DNA from: Athripsodes cinereus
Lineage: Eukaryota > Arthropoda > Insecta > Trichoptera > Leptoceridae
Reading direction: 5' to 3'
Assembly: GCA_947579605.1 (NCBI GenBank)
Contig: OX388307.1
Coordinates: forward strand, 27,381,237 to 27,445,236
DNA length: 64,000 nucleotides
How positions within the stretch are numbered: position 1 is the first letter of the stretch; each line of letters starts with the position of its first letter. A program made the translations under genes and the position numbers. The notes under the pieces are model-generated. The model did no database searches. It saw only the letters and a program-made list of their open reading frames with translations, and had not been told where the DNA came from. This document shows, one piece after another, positions 22,585-34,620 of the stretch.

Positions 22585-22855
22585 ATTTAGCCATGGAGCA
22601 CCCGGTAAAGAAATGGTCTTCCACTCTTTTCCATAAATATTCGAGTATCCTGTAAAAGGCAGGTGTTCGAAAAAGATAACGACATTTTATATCTCAAATT
22701 CAGCGATGAGGTTTGCCACCCATCTCGAATGTCTTATTTTCGGCACAGAGAAGACTGCCTCCATCTTCATTCTAACATGCAGCTGTTCAGCAGAACAGCT
22801 AGCAGGCTACCCCACTTGTGGGATATGCCGTGATGGTGTAGTAGTAGTATTTAGC
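22585..22855 (+). repeat. SINE-like family, full-length copy with short target duplication
   Basis: Runs from ccatggagcacccggtaaag through ctgtaaaaggcaggtgttcg, tcagcgatgaggtttgccac, cggcacagagaagac and ctaccccacttgtggga to gatggtgtagtagtagt. The direct repeat atttagc (22585-22591 and 22849-22855) flanks it, supporting retroposition. An internal duplication of cagctgttcagcagaacagc lies near the ctgg block. Confidence 0.85.
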
Positions 22856-22924
22856 TACCTTTTTCTGAAAGATACAATGACAGTATAAATAGATAAAGAA
22901 TGATATCAAGCATTGTAAACCATT

Positions 22925-22998
22925 TTGAATACCTTATTCTTTGATTGGCATGGAGAGAACAATCTGCATTTTTATTACATACAGTTGTTCTTCTGGCT
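22925..22998 (+). repeat. SINE-like family fragment, 3' half
   Basis: Shows tgattggcatggagagaaca, atctgcatttttattacat and acagttgttcttctggc. Confidence 0.65.
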
Positions 22999-23507
22999 TT
23001 TCAATTTCAAAATGCTGGCTTTTCAATTCAATTTATCTGTATATTTACCGAAATTAACCAACATAAATAATATGTTTGACTTAACATAAAAGTCGTAAAA
23101 CTTCTACGCCTTGTAACTTAACATAAATGTTACCTATCGTCCATGAAAAGGAAATGAACATTTTATAGACCTCGTAAAATCTTAGCAAACGCTCAAGGAA
23201 AACTTAAACATTCGTCAATTTCAAAAAAGGTTCGAGGCGTTTTTGTAGAACAACATATTACTGCAAAAATTTCTAATTTATTTGGCTTTTTCTGTGAAAA
23301 TAAATAGCTACCGAAATTCTTGTACAAAAATTTCATGTGTGTCAAGTATTCTCGCTCTCTATATATTAATTGTATTTAATTTGAATGTATACATAAAAAT
23401 AATTGTATTTAATTTGAATGTATACATAAAAATATGACTATTTATATAGCGCCATACCATACTGTGATAATATCAATCAAGGGTGCTTTACATTATTACA
23501 TTTACAT
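22999..23507. other. AT-rich stretch with a short tandem duplication
   Basis: A 33-bp unit containing ttgtatttaatttgaatgt is repeated twice at about 23368-23435. Nothing else is recognised. Confidence 0.45.
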
Positions 23508-23935
23508 ACATACATACCATCACGCCGCTTCTCTCGCGGGGGAGGCAGGAAGGATCGAGCGCAACTTCCTTCTATCCTTGCATACATCTTTCGCTTCTGT
23601 CACTGTCATACAATTCCTCATGCATGCTCTCCTGTTCAATGTGCTCAACACGTGACCGTCCTGTAGGATTTGATTTAAATGATCTTGCCATTTGATCCTC
23701 GGACGTCCACGTCTCTTCCAAATATATCTTCTTGGTCATTCTGTCCTCATTCATTCTTTCCACGTGCCCAAACCATCTTAACTTTTTCACATTCATCCTT
23801 TTAATTACACCAACTTTCATTCCACATTCTTTTCGTTTATCACTGTTACGCGCACGATCTCTCAGACTTTTACCACACATCCTTCTCAACGAATGTATAA
23901 CTTCTTTGAAATTGTTTGTAATCAATCTACAGTAA
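23508..23935 (-). mobile_element. LINE 3' end, RTE-like, better-preserved copy
   Basis: On the minus strand the open frame 23925-23572 carries SLRDRARNSDKRKECGMKV, LRWFGHVERMNEDRMTKKIY and then a frame change into the ending that should read GRGRPRxxW. This is the usual C-terminal tail of an RTE-type LINE protein. Its 3' UTR includes tcccgcgagagaagcggcgt (complement of 23521-23540). It matches 1836-2228 closely, and a third short fragment of the family lies at 52808-52880. Confidence 0.75.
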
Positions 23936-24051
23936 ATAATGAATGAATAAACAAAGAAAGTATTATAATATTTGTGATTGTGTTTATTGAGAAAATTTGG
24001 TGTTAAGAAAATTTCACTAAAATTATTGCAATACCTACCATGTCATAAAGT

Positions 24052-24241
24052 CCCCGGGAGAGAATAGGTCATTATTTTCTTTTACTTTTCGAGTGTCCTG
24101 CAAAAGGCAGGTTTTCATAAAATCTCACGTATGAGACAATTAATATCTACAATTCAGCGATGAGGCATGCCTCTATTCTGAATGTCTTGTTTTATTTTAT
24201 AGACACGAATAGCACAATCTGCATATTTATTAAATGTAGTT
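24052..24241 (+). repeat. SINE-like family copy
   Basis: Contains ttttcgagtgtcctgcaaaa, ggcaggttttc, aattcagcgatgaggc, ctgaatgtcttgtt and gcacaatctgcatatttatt. The 5' head is degraded and the 3' tail is absent. Confidence 0.7.
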
Positions 24242-24251
24242 ATTTATTTTA

Positions 24252-24444
24252 TCCCTTTCCATTGCAGCTTCTCTTCCAGTACCTCTTGCCACTTCAAACC
24301 AAGTTCATCCACATACAAATTAACGAATTGATTTTGCCAGTTTCTTCTGGGGTAACTCATCTGCCTTTTACCCTCTTCCATAGCTTTCAACGATTTCAGT
24401 TATAGTTTGTTTGTTGGTATGTGAAATACATGACCCATCCATTA
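24252..24444 (-). mobile_element. LINE C-terminal remnant
   Basis: On the minus strand, translation gives MGHVFHIPTNK, then MEEGKRQMSYPRRNWQNQF and VLEEKLQWKG. This matches the layout of RTE-like C-termini (GHV-x-R..., GxxxxxxPRxxW, then a terminal helix). At least one stop codon interrupts it. Confidence 0.55.
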
Positions 24445-27267
24445 TAATAACTGAAAAAAATTATAAATCATAGAACTGCAACAATTCGAGGATAGATAAA
24501 TGATAGAGAATTATTTAGTTGAAGATTGAACGTACTAGAACAAGAATTCCTATAACCAAAAAACTGAATAAATAAAGAGATAATTGCTCTGCTTAAATAG
24601 TTTGCTAAATCTGCTGCATTGAATATGATGGAAATAAAACATTATTTGTCTTGAAAGTTTATGGTTTCTGCGCAGGAATTCTCTTATACGGTTCGTAATA
24701 ATACTAGCAATAGGCGAACAATTCAATGTATGGTACATCGTATAATAATTATATTATGTTGTTACCTAGAATTCACGGAATTGTGTATTGTGGTTTGTAA
24801 TTAATTATTGCCATATAATTTATTACATCTACTGTTTTATTACTTCAATTCCGCGACAATTTGTCGTAAATATTCCTAAGATTAATAACTTGAATCATTC
24901 CAATTAATGTTAATACTCGTACACGAATTTCACAATCTGATAATATCATCACCAGTACCCGTAGTACGATTCCTTACTTTACAAAAGTAGTAATTATTGG
25001 ATATCAAATACTAGTTTGACGTCTCATTTCACTGACTACGACGTAAAATAAACGGAAAATAGGTACTAGACCCAAAATAAATATTTCATATGTATGAAGT
25101 ATTTTATTGGAAATTATTCACTATTTTTATTTATTTTGTATGAATAAATAAATCCGCAATAAAAATACGTAAAAATATTGAATTTCAAATTCAGAATTTC
25201 ACAACTTTACTCAATTTACAATACATTATTATTCCGGCACAAAAGAGTTTTATAGGAGGGAAAGGAGATTTTTACTATGTAAATTTTATTGACTCAACAC
25301 CAACTACATACTACATTCTCTACAACTGTTGTTCTCGGACAAGATGTGATTCAGACGTCTAGATTCTTGACCAGTTTATATCGACATTTGTAGTACATTC
25401 TCATTCGTCAATTTATTTATGTCGCTTCCCAATAGTTCAATTAAACAGTTAATAAAGTTAGTTTCTTTGAACCACAATGACACTTCGAACATTCTGCGTG
25501 ATCGAAGCTAATAATTTTTCAGATTTTCACGGTCTTTGTCATGTTGCCTGGATATCGAGATATTGTAGTTGTTGTGGTTGTCTCAAGCTTTCAGCGAACG
25601 TGTTGTCGCCTTCCACATAGTTTAAAGCCCTGAAGCATGCTCGCCGGAAGCTCGACACATTAACGACTACATCAATAACTAAAACATGATCGAAGCTAGT
25701 CCAATATAATTAATAAAAATCTGTGTTTCGAAATATTAATACTTGTAAATACAAATCATTTAACTGATTTATTCAATTGCCAGGCGGCAATGTATACGTA
25801 TATCGAATCTCTCGTATTAGACTATATTAACATTTCACTGCAGTCACTTGTGGTCAAGTACTAGATAGGAAAATATAATAGACCTCACTAAGATAATATA
25901 TTTTGAGATTAGCCAACAACGGTGATGTGATGTGGAAAATGCTACCACCATTCGCACAAAATTACCTTTCAGTAGAGGAAGTTTATTTACCTGGCCCATG
26001 CAACGTGGAAGGCTGAAAAATAATGAAGAAATATTTAAATTTTTTCATCATTCTGCGCTTTTTCTGCTGCATAGTACTCATACATAATATTTGATATTCT
26101 GTTTTAATTTTTTTATTGCAGTCTATCATGAAACACCTACCTAATTAGAAGAATCTGCATATTGTTTACCAAAATATTGACAACGTAAAAATGTTTCTAC
26201 GCATCATCAATAAGATATATTATATTATTCTCTAAAAGACAAATGTATTGCAAAAAAACTTTTGTTACAAAAATTGTCGCGTATATTTCAATACTCTAAA
26301 TATTTATTATAATGATATAGGTTTTTCATAGCTATTGTATGTAGGTTTTCGTAAAGCTCGATAAAAATAGTACTTAGTGGTTCCTTTTATTTTTATTATA
26401 TAAAATACCCAAGATAACAATAGAAATTCTCCAACATTATCCCTTACAAAATAATAGAAAAATATCAACAAAGCTCTCAAAATTGATTGACTATTACAAA
26501 AGATTTCAATTAGAGGAAATGTTTTTGGGGTAAGAAAAAATAACAGAGAAAATGACAATATTAATACATGACGTATGGTTCATCAAATAAATCTTTTTAC
26601 GAAATAGCAAGGAACAAAAAAAAATATTGGCGCCGTTTAACCTTATTACTATATACCTTCAAAGAAAAACAATTTCGAAACTATGACTGCTAACCTGAAC
26701 TACCCACTAAGAAATGAAATATATTCATTTCATTTTTATGTAAATCTTTTCTATTATAATGTCTCTCTTACCTAATACTTGATGTAAAATGAGTATTTCT
26801 GCGTAGTTTTTCCATCTACCTAAATCTTATATCTTTTGTCCGGAAAGATGACAAAGGAACTGAAAAAACATATGACATCTTTTCTTCCGTACGTCTACTG
26901 CAAACTGTCAGCAATTTTATTTTCTTCCTTTCAATTTTCATTTGGAACGGAAATGATTCCAAGTGAATAGACTTTTTTCAATCATTTTTAAAAAAATTAT
27001 ACCTGTGATGTATATTTTGGGTAACTTTATTGAATAAATTTTAATATTTTATAATACTTACAGATTTTTTTGCCCTCGATTTGAATATATTTTATGAACT
27101 ACAATCAGGAAAAAAGAGTACGTAACGTAATATATGCGTTCAAAAGTATAATATATTTTTGTTCACTATTGACAAATTCACTAGATATACTTAATACAAC
27201 AGTGAAACTAATAACTTGAAAATTTAGTAAATAAATTGAACGTGTTAGTGAATAATTAAATTGTATG
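24445..27267. other. Long AT-rich region, no recognised repeat
   Basis: Nearly 2.8 kb without a recognised element. A less AT-rich patch at 25320-25700 (for example gctcgccggaagctcgacac) and the string attggcgccgtttaacc near 26628 resemble parts of LTR elements, but no paired LTRs or gag/pol remnants were found. An 83-codon frame at 26558-26307 (minus) is low-complexity. Confidence 0.5.
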
Positions 27268-27350
27268 AAATGTTTGCAACATTGTTCTTTCGTCGGTAAA
27301 GATACCGATGACCCGGTAGTTTTTCTTTCACAATACACCATTTTTACACA
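27268..27350 (+). mobile_element. Short LINE tail fragment, family of 47.9 kb
   Basis: Read in reverse, it contains ggtgtattgtgaaagaaaaa and gacgaaagaacaatg, matching tgtattgtgaaagaaggacg and gacggaagaacagtg at 47979-48034. The family's coding direction there is minus, so here it is plus. Only about 80 bases remain. Confidence 0.45.
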
Positions 27351-27373
27351 AACGCCTAACAATATCTAAGGTG

Positions 27374-27580
27374 AGCCGGATGCACCCGGCAAAAAATTGG
27401 CCTCTCACTCTTGTCCATAAGTTTTCGAGTGCCCTGTAAAAAACAGGTGTTCGAAAAAATAAAGACTTTTACATCTCGAATTGAGCGATGAGGTTTGCCA
27501 TCCATTCTGAATGCCTTATTTTTTTGTTGACAAACTGGTCTGCTGGCTACCCCACTTTTGAAATATACCGTGATGGTGTG
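27374..27580 (+). repeat. SINE-like family copy, nearly complete
   Basis: Runs from gagccggatgcacccggcaa through gtgccctgtaaaaaacaggt, tgagcgatgaggtttgccat, ctgaatgccttatttttttg and gtctgctggctaccccact to taccgtgatggtgtg. A deletion of about 35 bp removes the ggagaggacagc to ataaacatg part. Confidence 0.8.
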
Positions 27581-28224
27581 AAAACTTCTAAAAACATTCA
27601 GATGGTCTTTTGTATGACAAATATATAAATTATTCAAAATAGTTTTTCAGAACAATTGACAATTTTGAAATTGTAAATGACGTTATGTTTTAAAATACAG
27701 TGATTAATAATTTCATGATTTTTCCTTTTAGAATTTTAAGTTAGTGCAGACTTAATGTTAAATGTCTTATCAAATTCAGTCATAAATCTCTTTTTCTTTA
27801 CTACCTGTACATCTTGTAACATAATAATTTGATCTTTTATTGCAAGGCTCACCATAAAAACGAGACAAATTTATTTCAAGGAATACTGTAAGTCGTATCG
27901 GTAATCGTAATATTAAAAATAAAACGGAAAACTATTACAGATACAATTTGATGACGATAGAAATAATAAAAAATGTGGCAATGAATGTACCACTAATGTT
28001 ATAAACATCCTAAAGGAACTTACGTGATCAATACAAGTTAGTAATGTGTGTTAGGGGAACAATTATAATAACAAATACCGAGTCTATCTGAAAAATTCAG
28101 TATGATAAAAATTGTATGAATCGGTAAGAATTCTGTATTTTTTTAAATATCCTGATTCATTAAACATCGCATGTAAGACATTTAACTGTAATGGTATAAA
28201 TGAATGAATGAATCAGTACATGAA
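27581..28224. other. AT-rich stretch, no recognised repeat
   Basis: No gene or repeat family seen. Confidence 0.5.
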
Positions 28225-28430
28225 GAAAATAGGAACGTTGATCTCTCTGTCTATCTTCCCTTCGCTGCATCCCTTGTGGAATAGACAGAAAGAAAAAAAG
28301 TTCAATCTAACTTTACACACTTATTTCAATTCCTCCACATTCATGCATTACGCAATTGTCGTTGAGAATTAAATCGACGTATTTAAGCCATGTGAATCAA
28401 CTCCATCGCCACCCAACTCCGTCTAAATAT
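28225..28430 (-). mobile_element. Degenerate LINE tail, tentative
   Basis: The order of cttcgctgcatcccttgtgg, aatagacagaaag, tttacacactta and attcctccacattcatgc parallels the RTE-like tails at 1.85 and 54.2 kb. Similarity is weak. Confidence 0.3.
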
Positions 28431-28827
28431 CATATGATATTATTTTTCCTTGAAATAATTTAGATAAAATTTTCTAAGCAATAACATTTGTTTCATCATA
28501 TCCCTAAAAAATCTTATTATTTATTACAAATTTCAGAAGCTCTTATAAATACTATGAAAAATGTAAACCAAAGACCTAAATAACTAGATGAAAGGCGTGA
28601 AACAAAAATGCATTTTTTTATGATCCTTCTCGACTTGAGATGAGATAAGAGACCTTCTGGGGCTTTCTCTCTTAATCTTCGTGCTTTTAATAAGACATTA
28701 GCAAGACACCTTGAAAGTTGGTAAAGATTATGATAATATATTTCTTGGCTCAATTATTATTTATCATAGAAAAAATAACAAAATATGGGTGCGTTCACTT
28801 ATAAGATGCTATCATTCTTCTTCTTTT

Positions 28828-28997
28828 TCTATCCTATCACGGTATAATGTCACAAGTAGGAAAGCCAGCAGTCCAGCCACATTAAGTTTACATGCAAACT
28901 GTCGTTTTCCTAACAACAAAAAAATAAGACATTTAGGATGGGTGGCAAAACTCATCGCTGAATTCAAGATGTAAAATATCTTTTTTTTCTAACACCG
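28828..28997 (-). repeat. SINE-like family copy
   Basis: Contains tatcctatcacggtata, cacaagtaggaaagccagca, ttacatgcaaactgtc, aagacatttaggatgggtgg, actcatcgctgaattcaag and the A/T run that precedes the cgaacacctg block. The 5' head is missing. Confidence 0.75.
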
Positions 28998-29524
28998 ATA
29001 GATGTTATCCCATTATTTTTATTCACTTTTAGCATATTAATTCTTTAATCTGAAATTAAATTCCCAATATAACATGATGTATTGGACAACACAATTGAAT
29101 GCCCGAAGAAGAAAAGTAACGTCATCATTTAATCGGTTGCCTATTTCTAGCGTCTAGTGCGCTTCTAGAACATTTATTTCAATGTACATATACGTATGTG
29201 AAAACAAAGAATTAGATCATTTTTAATATTAAATTAATTATTTTTATTTCGTTACATTTATTATTACATTCTGCATTATCTTCGTAGAATTAGTATATGA
29301 TTTTCATTTGCAAATTTTTCAAATTTCACAAACAATTTTCCTACATAAGTTTATTGCAGAGGAGATAATATAAAAGCAATTTTTTTTCTTTATAAAAAAA
29401 ATATTAGTACATAAAAAAATAAAAAATACATACATCCATTGTTTACTCTCGACAAAGAGAGACAGGACGAAACAACGAAAACCGAGTTCGCTATTGCGCC
29501 AACGCCCCATAGGGTCAAACCAAC
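28998..29524. other. AT-rich stretch, no recognised repeat
   Basis: No gene or repeat family seen. Confidence 0.45.
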
Positions 29525-29955
29525 CTTAAGATTCTTGTACGGCAGGCGGGAATAAACCCGGCTGACGCAGAAGAGTCCAACGAGTTACCCACACATCTAC
29601 AATCACCGAAAATTTCTTGAAGTTCCTCAGGCATTGCAGAACTTCCTCAAATATCATCAATCATTGCTTCTCTAGCATCCTTCAACATGGAACACTTCCA
29701 TAGGGTGTGCTCGGCATACTGAACCCTCAACTCCCATACCCACCATGATTTTCTGCTAGGCCAAGGTCGTATAACCTGCCCTTTAGATCACCGTGGCCCG
29801 TCACAAGCTGGACGGCATTGTGATTGAAGGAAAAGAATCGTCTCTTCATTTTCTCACGTTCGTCAGGAAGAAAACTGTAGACAAGTCTAGTACCTATCTT
29901 GTCAGACCTCAAAGGTCCTGTTTGACGGTAATTACCCCCCTGATTCCTACACTAA
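29525..29955 (-). mobile_element. LINE ORF2 RNase H-side tail, broken
   Basis: On the minus strand the open frame 29912-29727 reads NHNAVQLVTGHGDLKGRLYD, LGLAENHGGYGS, then stops. Further on in another frame are traces of the HTLWKCSMLKDA block. TGHGxFxxRLxxxGL...C-x-C-G...H-x-L-x-x-C is the conserved region behind the RNase H domain in R1- and jockey-type LINEs. The cysteine part is frameshifted and the copy is dead. Confidence 0.6.
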
Positions 29956-30297
29956 TTTGATAAAGATTAAAACTTAAAATGGCCTTTAACATCATAATAA
30001 ACTGAAATTTCAATTATCAAGTTGAGAGAGTCGAACAAATAAAAAGTTTCAGAATCAACAAGTAGGATTAGATACATCTATAAAGCTGGGAGCTTAAGAA
30101 AGTACACCATTTTTTAATAATGTTGAGACAATGAAAAGGTTTTGTTCTGTAAATCTAGTTTAAAAGATTCAAAATGTTTATTACTGTTACATATTATTTC
30201 ATTTGAAAAGACACTCCATTCTACTGGAACCATGAAAGCTTTCGGCCATTGCGATCACAGAGGAAACAAATATTTACAATAGTGTTAATACTTTCCT

Positions 30298-30543
30298 TCA
30301 AAATTCAAAATTGAATTCAGGGTACGTTGTGTGGAATATGCTTATATTCGGTGAAAATACTATTAAACAATCTAATTGCCTTGGTGATTCTGCGAGAATA
30401 TTGGTTCTGCCTGTAGGTGGATAGAACAGCATATGCTGACGTGAGCGACTATACGATGCGGGTGTATAAAACTTGAACTCACTTAATCTCGTTGGGTTGC
30501 TAATAATACCATTCAGCAATTTAGAATAATGTTTTATGCTCAA
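30298..30543 (-). mobile_element. CR1/jockey-like LINE C-terminus
   Basis: The minus-strand frame contains LSEFKFYTPASYSRSRQHML, FYPPTGRTNILAESPRQLDC and IVFSPNISIFHTTYPEF. The pattern F-x-x-P-x-x-R-T-N-x...P-x-R...N...DIF is the typical end of CR1/jockey-class ORF2 proteins. About 80 codons are still open and end at 30298. Confidence 0.6.
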
Positions 30544-30823
30544 TTTAAACGATACTCATGTATCATTTTACACGAGGAAAGTCTCATTTTCTTTATTAAT
30601 GTGTTGACTGTTGAAAAATTTCTACCGGTATGGTTTTCATGAAAAGTGAACTACCTACCTAATTAAATTCACGACACGCGCTATACGTCTTATAAAATAT
30701 TCATTCTTGTGGAAGCAACAAATACCAAAGAAATATAAGTATATCGAGAAGATCTCAGGCGTTTATAATTTATATATTCTTCAGATGGAAATGCTACCAT
30801 TCTTTATGCTGACTAAAATTAAT

Positions 30824-30943
30824 ATGTCGCTTCTTTTTGCACGAATTTTTTTTATTACTTCCTTACTGATCTCATTCAACGTGCGTGTATTAGAGTTATC
30901 ACCGAATATACTTATTTCTTATACTCAATTTGAAATGTTTGTG
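30824..30943 (+). CDS. Candidate small first exon with signal peptide
   Basis: From ATG 30824 the frame reads MSLLFARIFFITSLLISFNV followed by RVLELSPNILISYTQFEMFV, 40 codons, then a perfect donor gtaagtaag at 30944. The N-terminus has the charge and hydrophobic core of a secretory signal peptide. The frame is also open upstream for 39 codons, so the start is a choice. No matching exon is visible downstream. AT-rich DNA often produces such hydrophobic stretches, so the evidence rests on the combination of signal-like start and exact donor. Confidence 0.25.
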
Positions 30944-30944
30944 G

Positions 30945-31755
30945 TAAGTAAGAAAATATTCTTCTGATGTAAAATGTAATTGAAATTTATCAATAATGTT
31001 AAAGCAAATTTATATCGTTTAGTTTCTGTATACTTCTTCATTTGCTTTTTAACGATACTTTTCCGTTATGTGCCGTTTCACCTCTTTCCACTACACTTCT
31101 CACCTTCCAATATTGTTGTCATAATTTAGAACAGTGTACTATGAAAGAGGCTCTTCCAGGCGATCATAAACTTTCTGGATGCTGGATTGACCAACAATTG
31201 ATGAACATTATTGAAACACGATCCATTCAGGACTAAATCTCTGAAAGTACTATAATCATCATCATCACCATCTTTCAAAAATTTCAACATTCATTTTTTT
31301 GCATTGATATTCTTTAATATAGTGAGTTACAATCCATCAAATTGGTTTGCGAGTTCAGATTTTCTTTTCCATTCCTCTCTATTTTCTCCATTCCTCCCTA
31401 TTTTGATATTCTAACGATACAAATATGTAATTATGTTTAATCAAGTATCTACTCTAAACCATTGAAAAAAATTAAATCATATAATAAATTATTTATATTT
31501 TTTTATGATAATAGAATTAATCCATTAATAAATTCGCTCTGAATATTTCCGTTTGAGATTGATCGTACTCTTTTTCTTCTTCATCTACCTACTCTATCTG
31601 AGAATTGAAGATCCCTCAATTAACCCGGAGAAGACCTTTATACCCTATGCTACCTAGAAAAACTTCTCAAAATACCTTATTCCAGTAAACTACGGTATTA
31701 TAATCTACATCAGTCTTGAAAATATAAATCTCTCAACAGGAATCTTGCTTTGAAA
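30945..31755. other. AT-rich stretch, no recognised repeat
   Basis: A small direct repeat (ctctattttctccattcct/ctccctattttgat) occurs near 31375-31405. Nothing else is recognised. Confidence 0.45.
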
Positions 31756-32413
31756 TAATTGTATCGTGGTCTGCGAAAACCACACATGTCGATTTTTTTT
31801 CATTTTCCATTTTATTGCAAAAATGTTCGTAATGTGTTATTCTGTAAAAGCCATACATCTACCATAGTTCTTAACATTATAAATAAATACGTGATTTTCG
31901 CGTGGTCTGTAAAAACAACACATGTGCAATACGTGTATAATATTGTACATTGTATATTGTTTCGCGTGGTCTGTAAAAACAACACATGTGCAACACATTA
32001 CGTGTTCATTGATAATATAAGAAACTATGGAAGATGTGTGGTTTTTACGTTATGACCGCCCCCAAATAGATATTTGCAGTAAATGTAAAAAATGCCATTT
32101 TATGCTACCGTTTACATACCTTTGTTTTCAATAATAAACTTGTTAGTCCAAAATATTGTTGGATTTTTCTTTGAAGTAAGTGATGGTCAGCTAAAACCAC
32201 ACATGTGAATTTAAATAAAAAAGAATAACAAATAAATTATAATATAAAATAAAAATAATAAACGTGGTTGCAACCGTGACCATTGAGACTTTTAGAATAA
32301 AACAAAACCCGTAACGACTTGCTTTAAGTTAAAAAATACAAAGGTTTTTTTTAATTTCTGGAGAACACCGATTTTGTAACATGTGTGGTTTTTACAGATC
32401 ACGATTCAATTTT
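31756..32413. mobile_element. Foldback element with terminal and internal copies of one motif
   Basis: Terminal inverted repeats of about 28-35 bp, atcgtggtctgcgaaaacca (31763 on) and its inverse ending ttttacagatcacgat (to about 32405), enclose 0.6 kb. The same motif, gtggtctgtaaaaacaacac, recurs inside at about 31900 and 31966 (direct), 32032 (inverted) and 32183 (direct, diverged). This gives six occurrences of a 25-bp sequence that itself contains acatgt. No transposase is seen. It may be a non-autonomous DNA transposon with subterminal repeats, or nested insertions of one family. Confidence 0.7.
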
Positions 32414-33498
32414 GATTTCACCATTTCGCAAAAAAAAAATCAGAATTTTTGTACACTGGTTGGGATATTTGTTCTTCACGTGGAAAATAATATTACTCTG
32501 ACGAACCTCAATTTTGAAATTGTAACATTCTGTCAATTGAATGATGAAAAATTGGCATCAAAAAATAAAAGCTTTGCTTGAATTTATTCACGAACTTTCT
32601 CGTTGAGTAGGTAAATATTTCATCATTGGCTAACACACGATGTTCATATTATAAATTACATATTATTATTATACTCGTGGTTTTATCTTGTGAACTATGT
32701 TTATTTGTCCACACAATTTCAACCGATTATTAATGAATGTTTTAGTAATGAAAACATATATACTCATTGATATTTAATGAAAAGCTTCAATTTCAATTAA
32801 TTGAACCACCAACTTGCTTTTTGCAGATATGTATAATTGTATGAGCACGAGGCTGCGGCGGTTCCTCCTTAAAAATGTTGGTGCTACACGTTCCCTTTAT
32901 AAATTCAAGAAAAGTGAAATATTTATTACAGTACTAAATATCATGGAAAGATCGTAAATTGGCGTAATAAAACGCTTTGAATAGAGAAAACTGGTATTTG
33001 CCTTATTCTCCTTAGAGTAACGTTGAAGGGTGATCGAGTTGAGTTAATAAGTATTTTTTTTATAAAATACTACTGTTCAAACAATCGTTGAGTAGAGTTA
33101 AAGATAGAGATTTCTATTTTCTATATGAATCGATATTTTAATAAATCTACCGCACCCCCACTAGCCCAATTCAACAACCGATTCTAATGAGAACTACTTT
33201 TCTTAGAATTTTTAATTTTATTGTTTGATATACCTAAAGTTTGCATTTGGGAATCCATAAAGTAACAAAAGTATAACTTTTATATTTGCTGAAACCGGAT
33301 CTCGACTTCCCAATTCATATTCGTGATTCTCACTAATCGGAGTAAAAAATATTCAGTTTCATAAAACTTTATCCAATATGTACCTATTATAACCCAAATA
33401 AGATATAATTTAATTGCCTCCATGAGTAAAATCGTTTCATGTTTCGTAATATGATAACAATATGTAGGCATTGATTTCATTTATCTATATACACAATC
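32414..33498. other. AT-rich stretch, no recognised repeat
   Basis: No gene or repeat family seen. Confidence 0.5.
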
Positions 33499-33625
33499 AC
33501 CAAATCTCCCACAAGTGGGGCAGCCAGTAGTTCGAACGCGTGTAATAAACATGTGGCATACCTCATCGCTGAAATGAAGATATTAAATATCTTATTCGTA
33601 ATGTTTTACGAACATCTGCCTTTTT
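33499..33625 (-). repeat. SINE-like family copy with internal deletion
   Basis: Contains caaatctcccacaagtgggg, cagccagtagttc, gtaataaacatg, then directly gtggcatacctcatcgctga, so the gtcctctccgtgcc segment is deleted. It ends near acgaacatctgcc. Confidence 0.7.
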
Positions 33626-34289
33626 TATTCACATGAAATTTGAAAACTTACAAAAAAAGTAGAAGTCCTTTTCTTTGCAGGGAACTATCAGGCGCAAAGC
33701 TTTCGTCACAGACTGTGACACAATTTGGGACTCGGAGTGTGGGTATAAATTGTTATACAGAACATACCTACCTAAATGCGTTACACCATTCAAACATCAT
33801 AACAGAAAAATTATTAGGTTTGATTGATATTAAATCCTTGAAGGGAAATTGTTTTTTTTACGATGTTTTCATTTATTCGTATATATAATAAAACACTTTC
33901 AAAAGGGCAGAGTTCATGAGATGCCTATTTCTTATTTTTACATCAAAGTACAACAAGTGATTGACACGTGTATCCTAAATCATTGACGCATATTTTAGAT
34001 ATACCTGCTCATTTGTGTGGGAATACGACCACACAAAATTAAATTTAAAAATACATTCCATTTGCATGAAGATATCCTCTATAAACACCATAAATAATAC
34101 ACTATATACGAGGTCTCGTCTTTGAGGCATGTTTTGGGCTTCAAAAATTAGACATATCAAATTTTTAGATGGAAGAATATTACAGTTGAGACCATGTCAT
34201 AAAATTTGAATAGAAAAACAACATATGCTTACTTCTTCATGTTTTGTCAAAACACAACATTTTTAAATCATTAGGTGAATAATTTTCCA
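33626..34289. other. AT-rich stretch, no recognised repeat
   Basis: Open frames at 33640-33888 (+) and 34160-33975 (-) show no gene features. Confidence 0.45.
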
Positions 34290-34620
34290 TTATTCTTCTT
34301 CTTCTTTTTCCAAGTCGGTCGCTCAATGCTGAGGATCGTGACCACCTTGACCCCAACCAAGCAACAAGCTCTTCCACCGCACCCTTTCCTCCGTCAGCCT
34401 AAACACCTCACACACGGTACCCCCTGCAGCAACTCTCGCATGATCTGACCATCTTGTTGGTATTCGACCCCTGCTTCTTCTTCCTTCGACTCCACCAGAC
34501 AAAATTAATTTTTCCAGATTGTCTGGCTCACGTCTTATAATATGTCCAAGAAAGCTCAATAAACGTCTCTGACAGTCGAGTCTTTATCTGAAGCTCAGTC
34601 AAGATTATGTCAAGATGGAC
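34290..34620 (-). mobile_element. LINE C-terminus with AAG-rich tail
   Basis: The minus-strand frame 34559-34323 reads MSFLGHIIRREPDNLEKLIL, then GVEGRRSRGRIPTRWSD, AAGGTVCEVFRLTEERVRW and ends GHDPQH. This is an RTE- or L2-like C-terminal tail (GHxxRR...G-x-R-x-R-G-R-x-x-x-R-W). The tail on that strand is aaaagaagaagaagaataat, like the tail at 440-465. It is truncated at about 34620. Confidence 0.7.

Noticed and set aside
25300..26650. Possible LTR retrotransposon (gctcgccggaagctcgac; attggcgccgtt as primer-binding site)
   Set aside because: No paired LTRs, no gag or pol remnants and no fixed target duplication could be found.
31759..32055. 98-codon + strand open frame
   Set aside because: It runs through the repeated end motifs of the foldback element and its residues follow the repeat.
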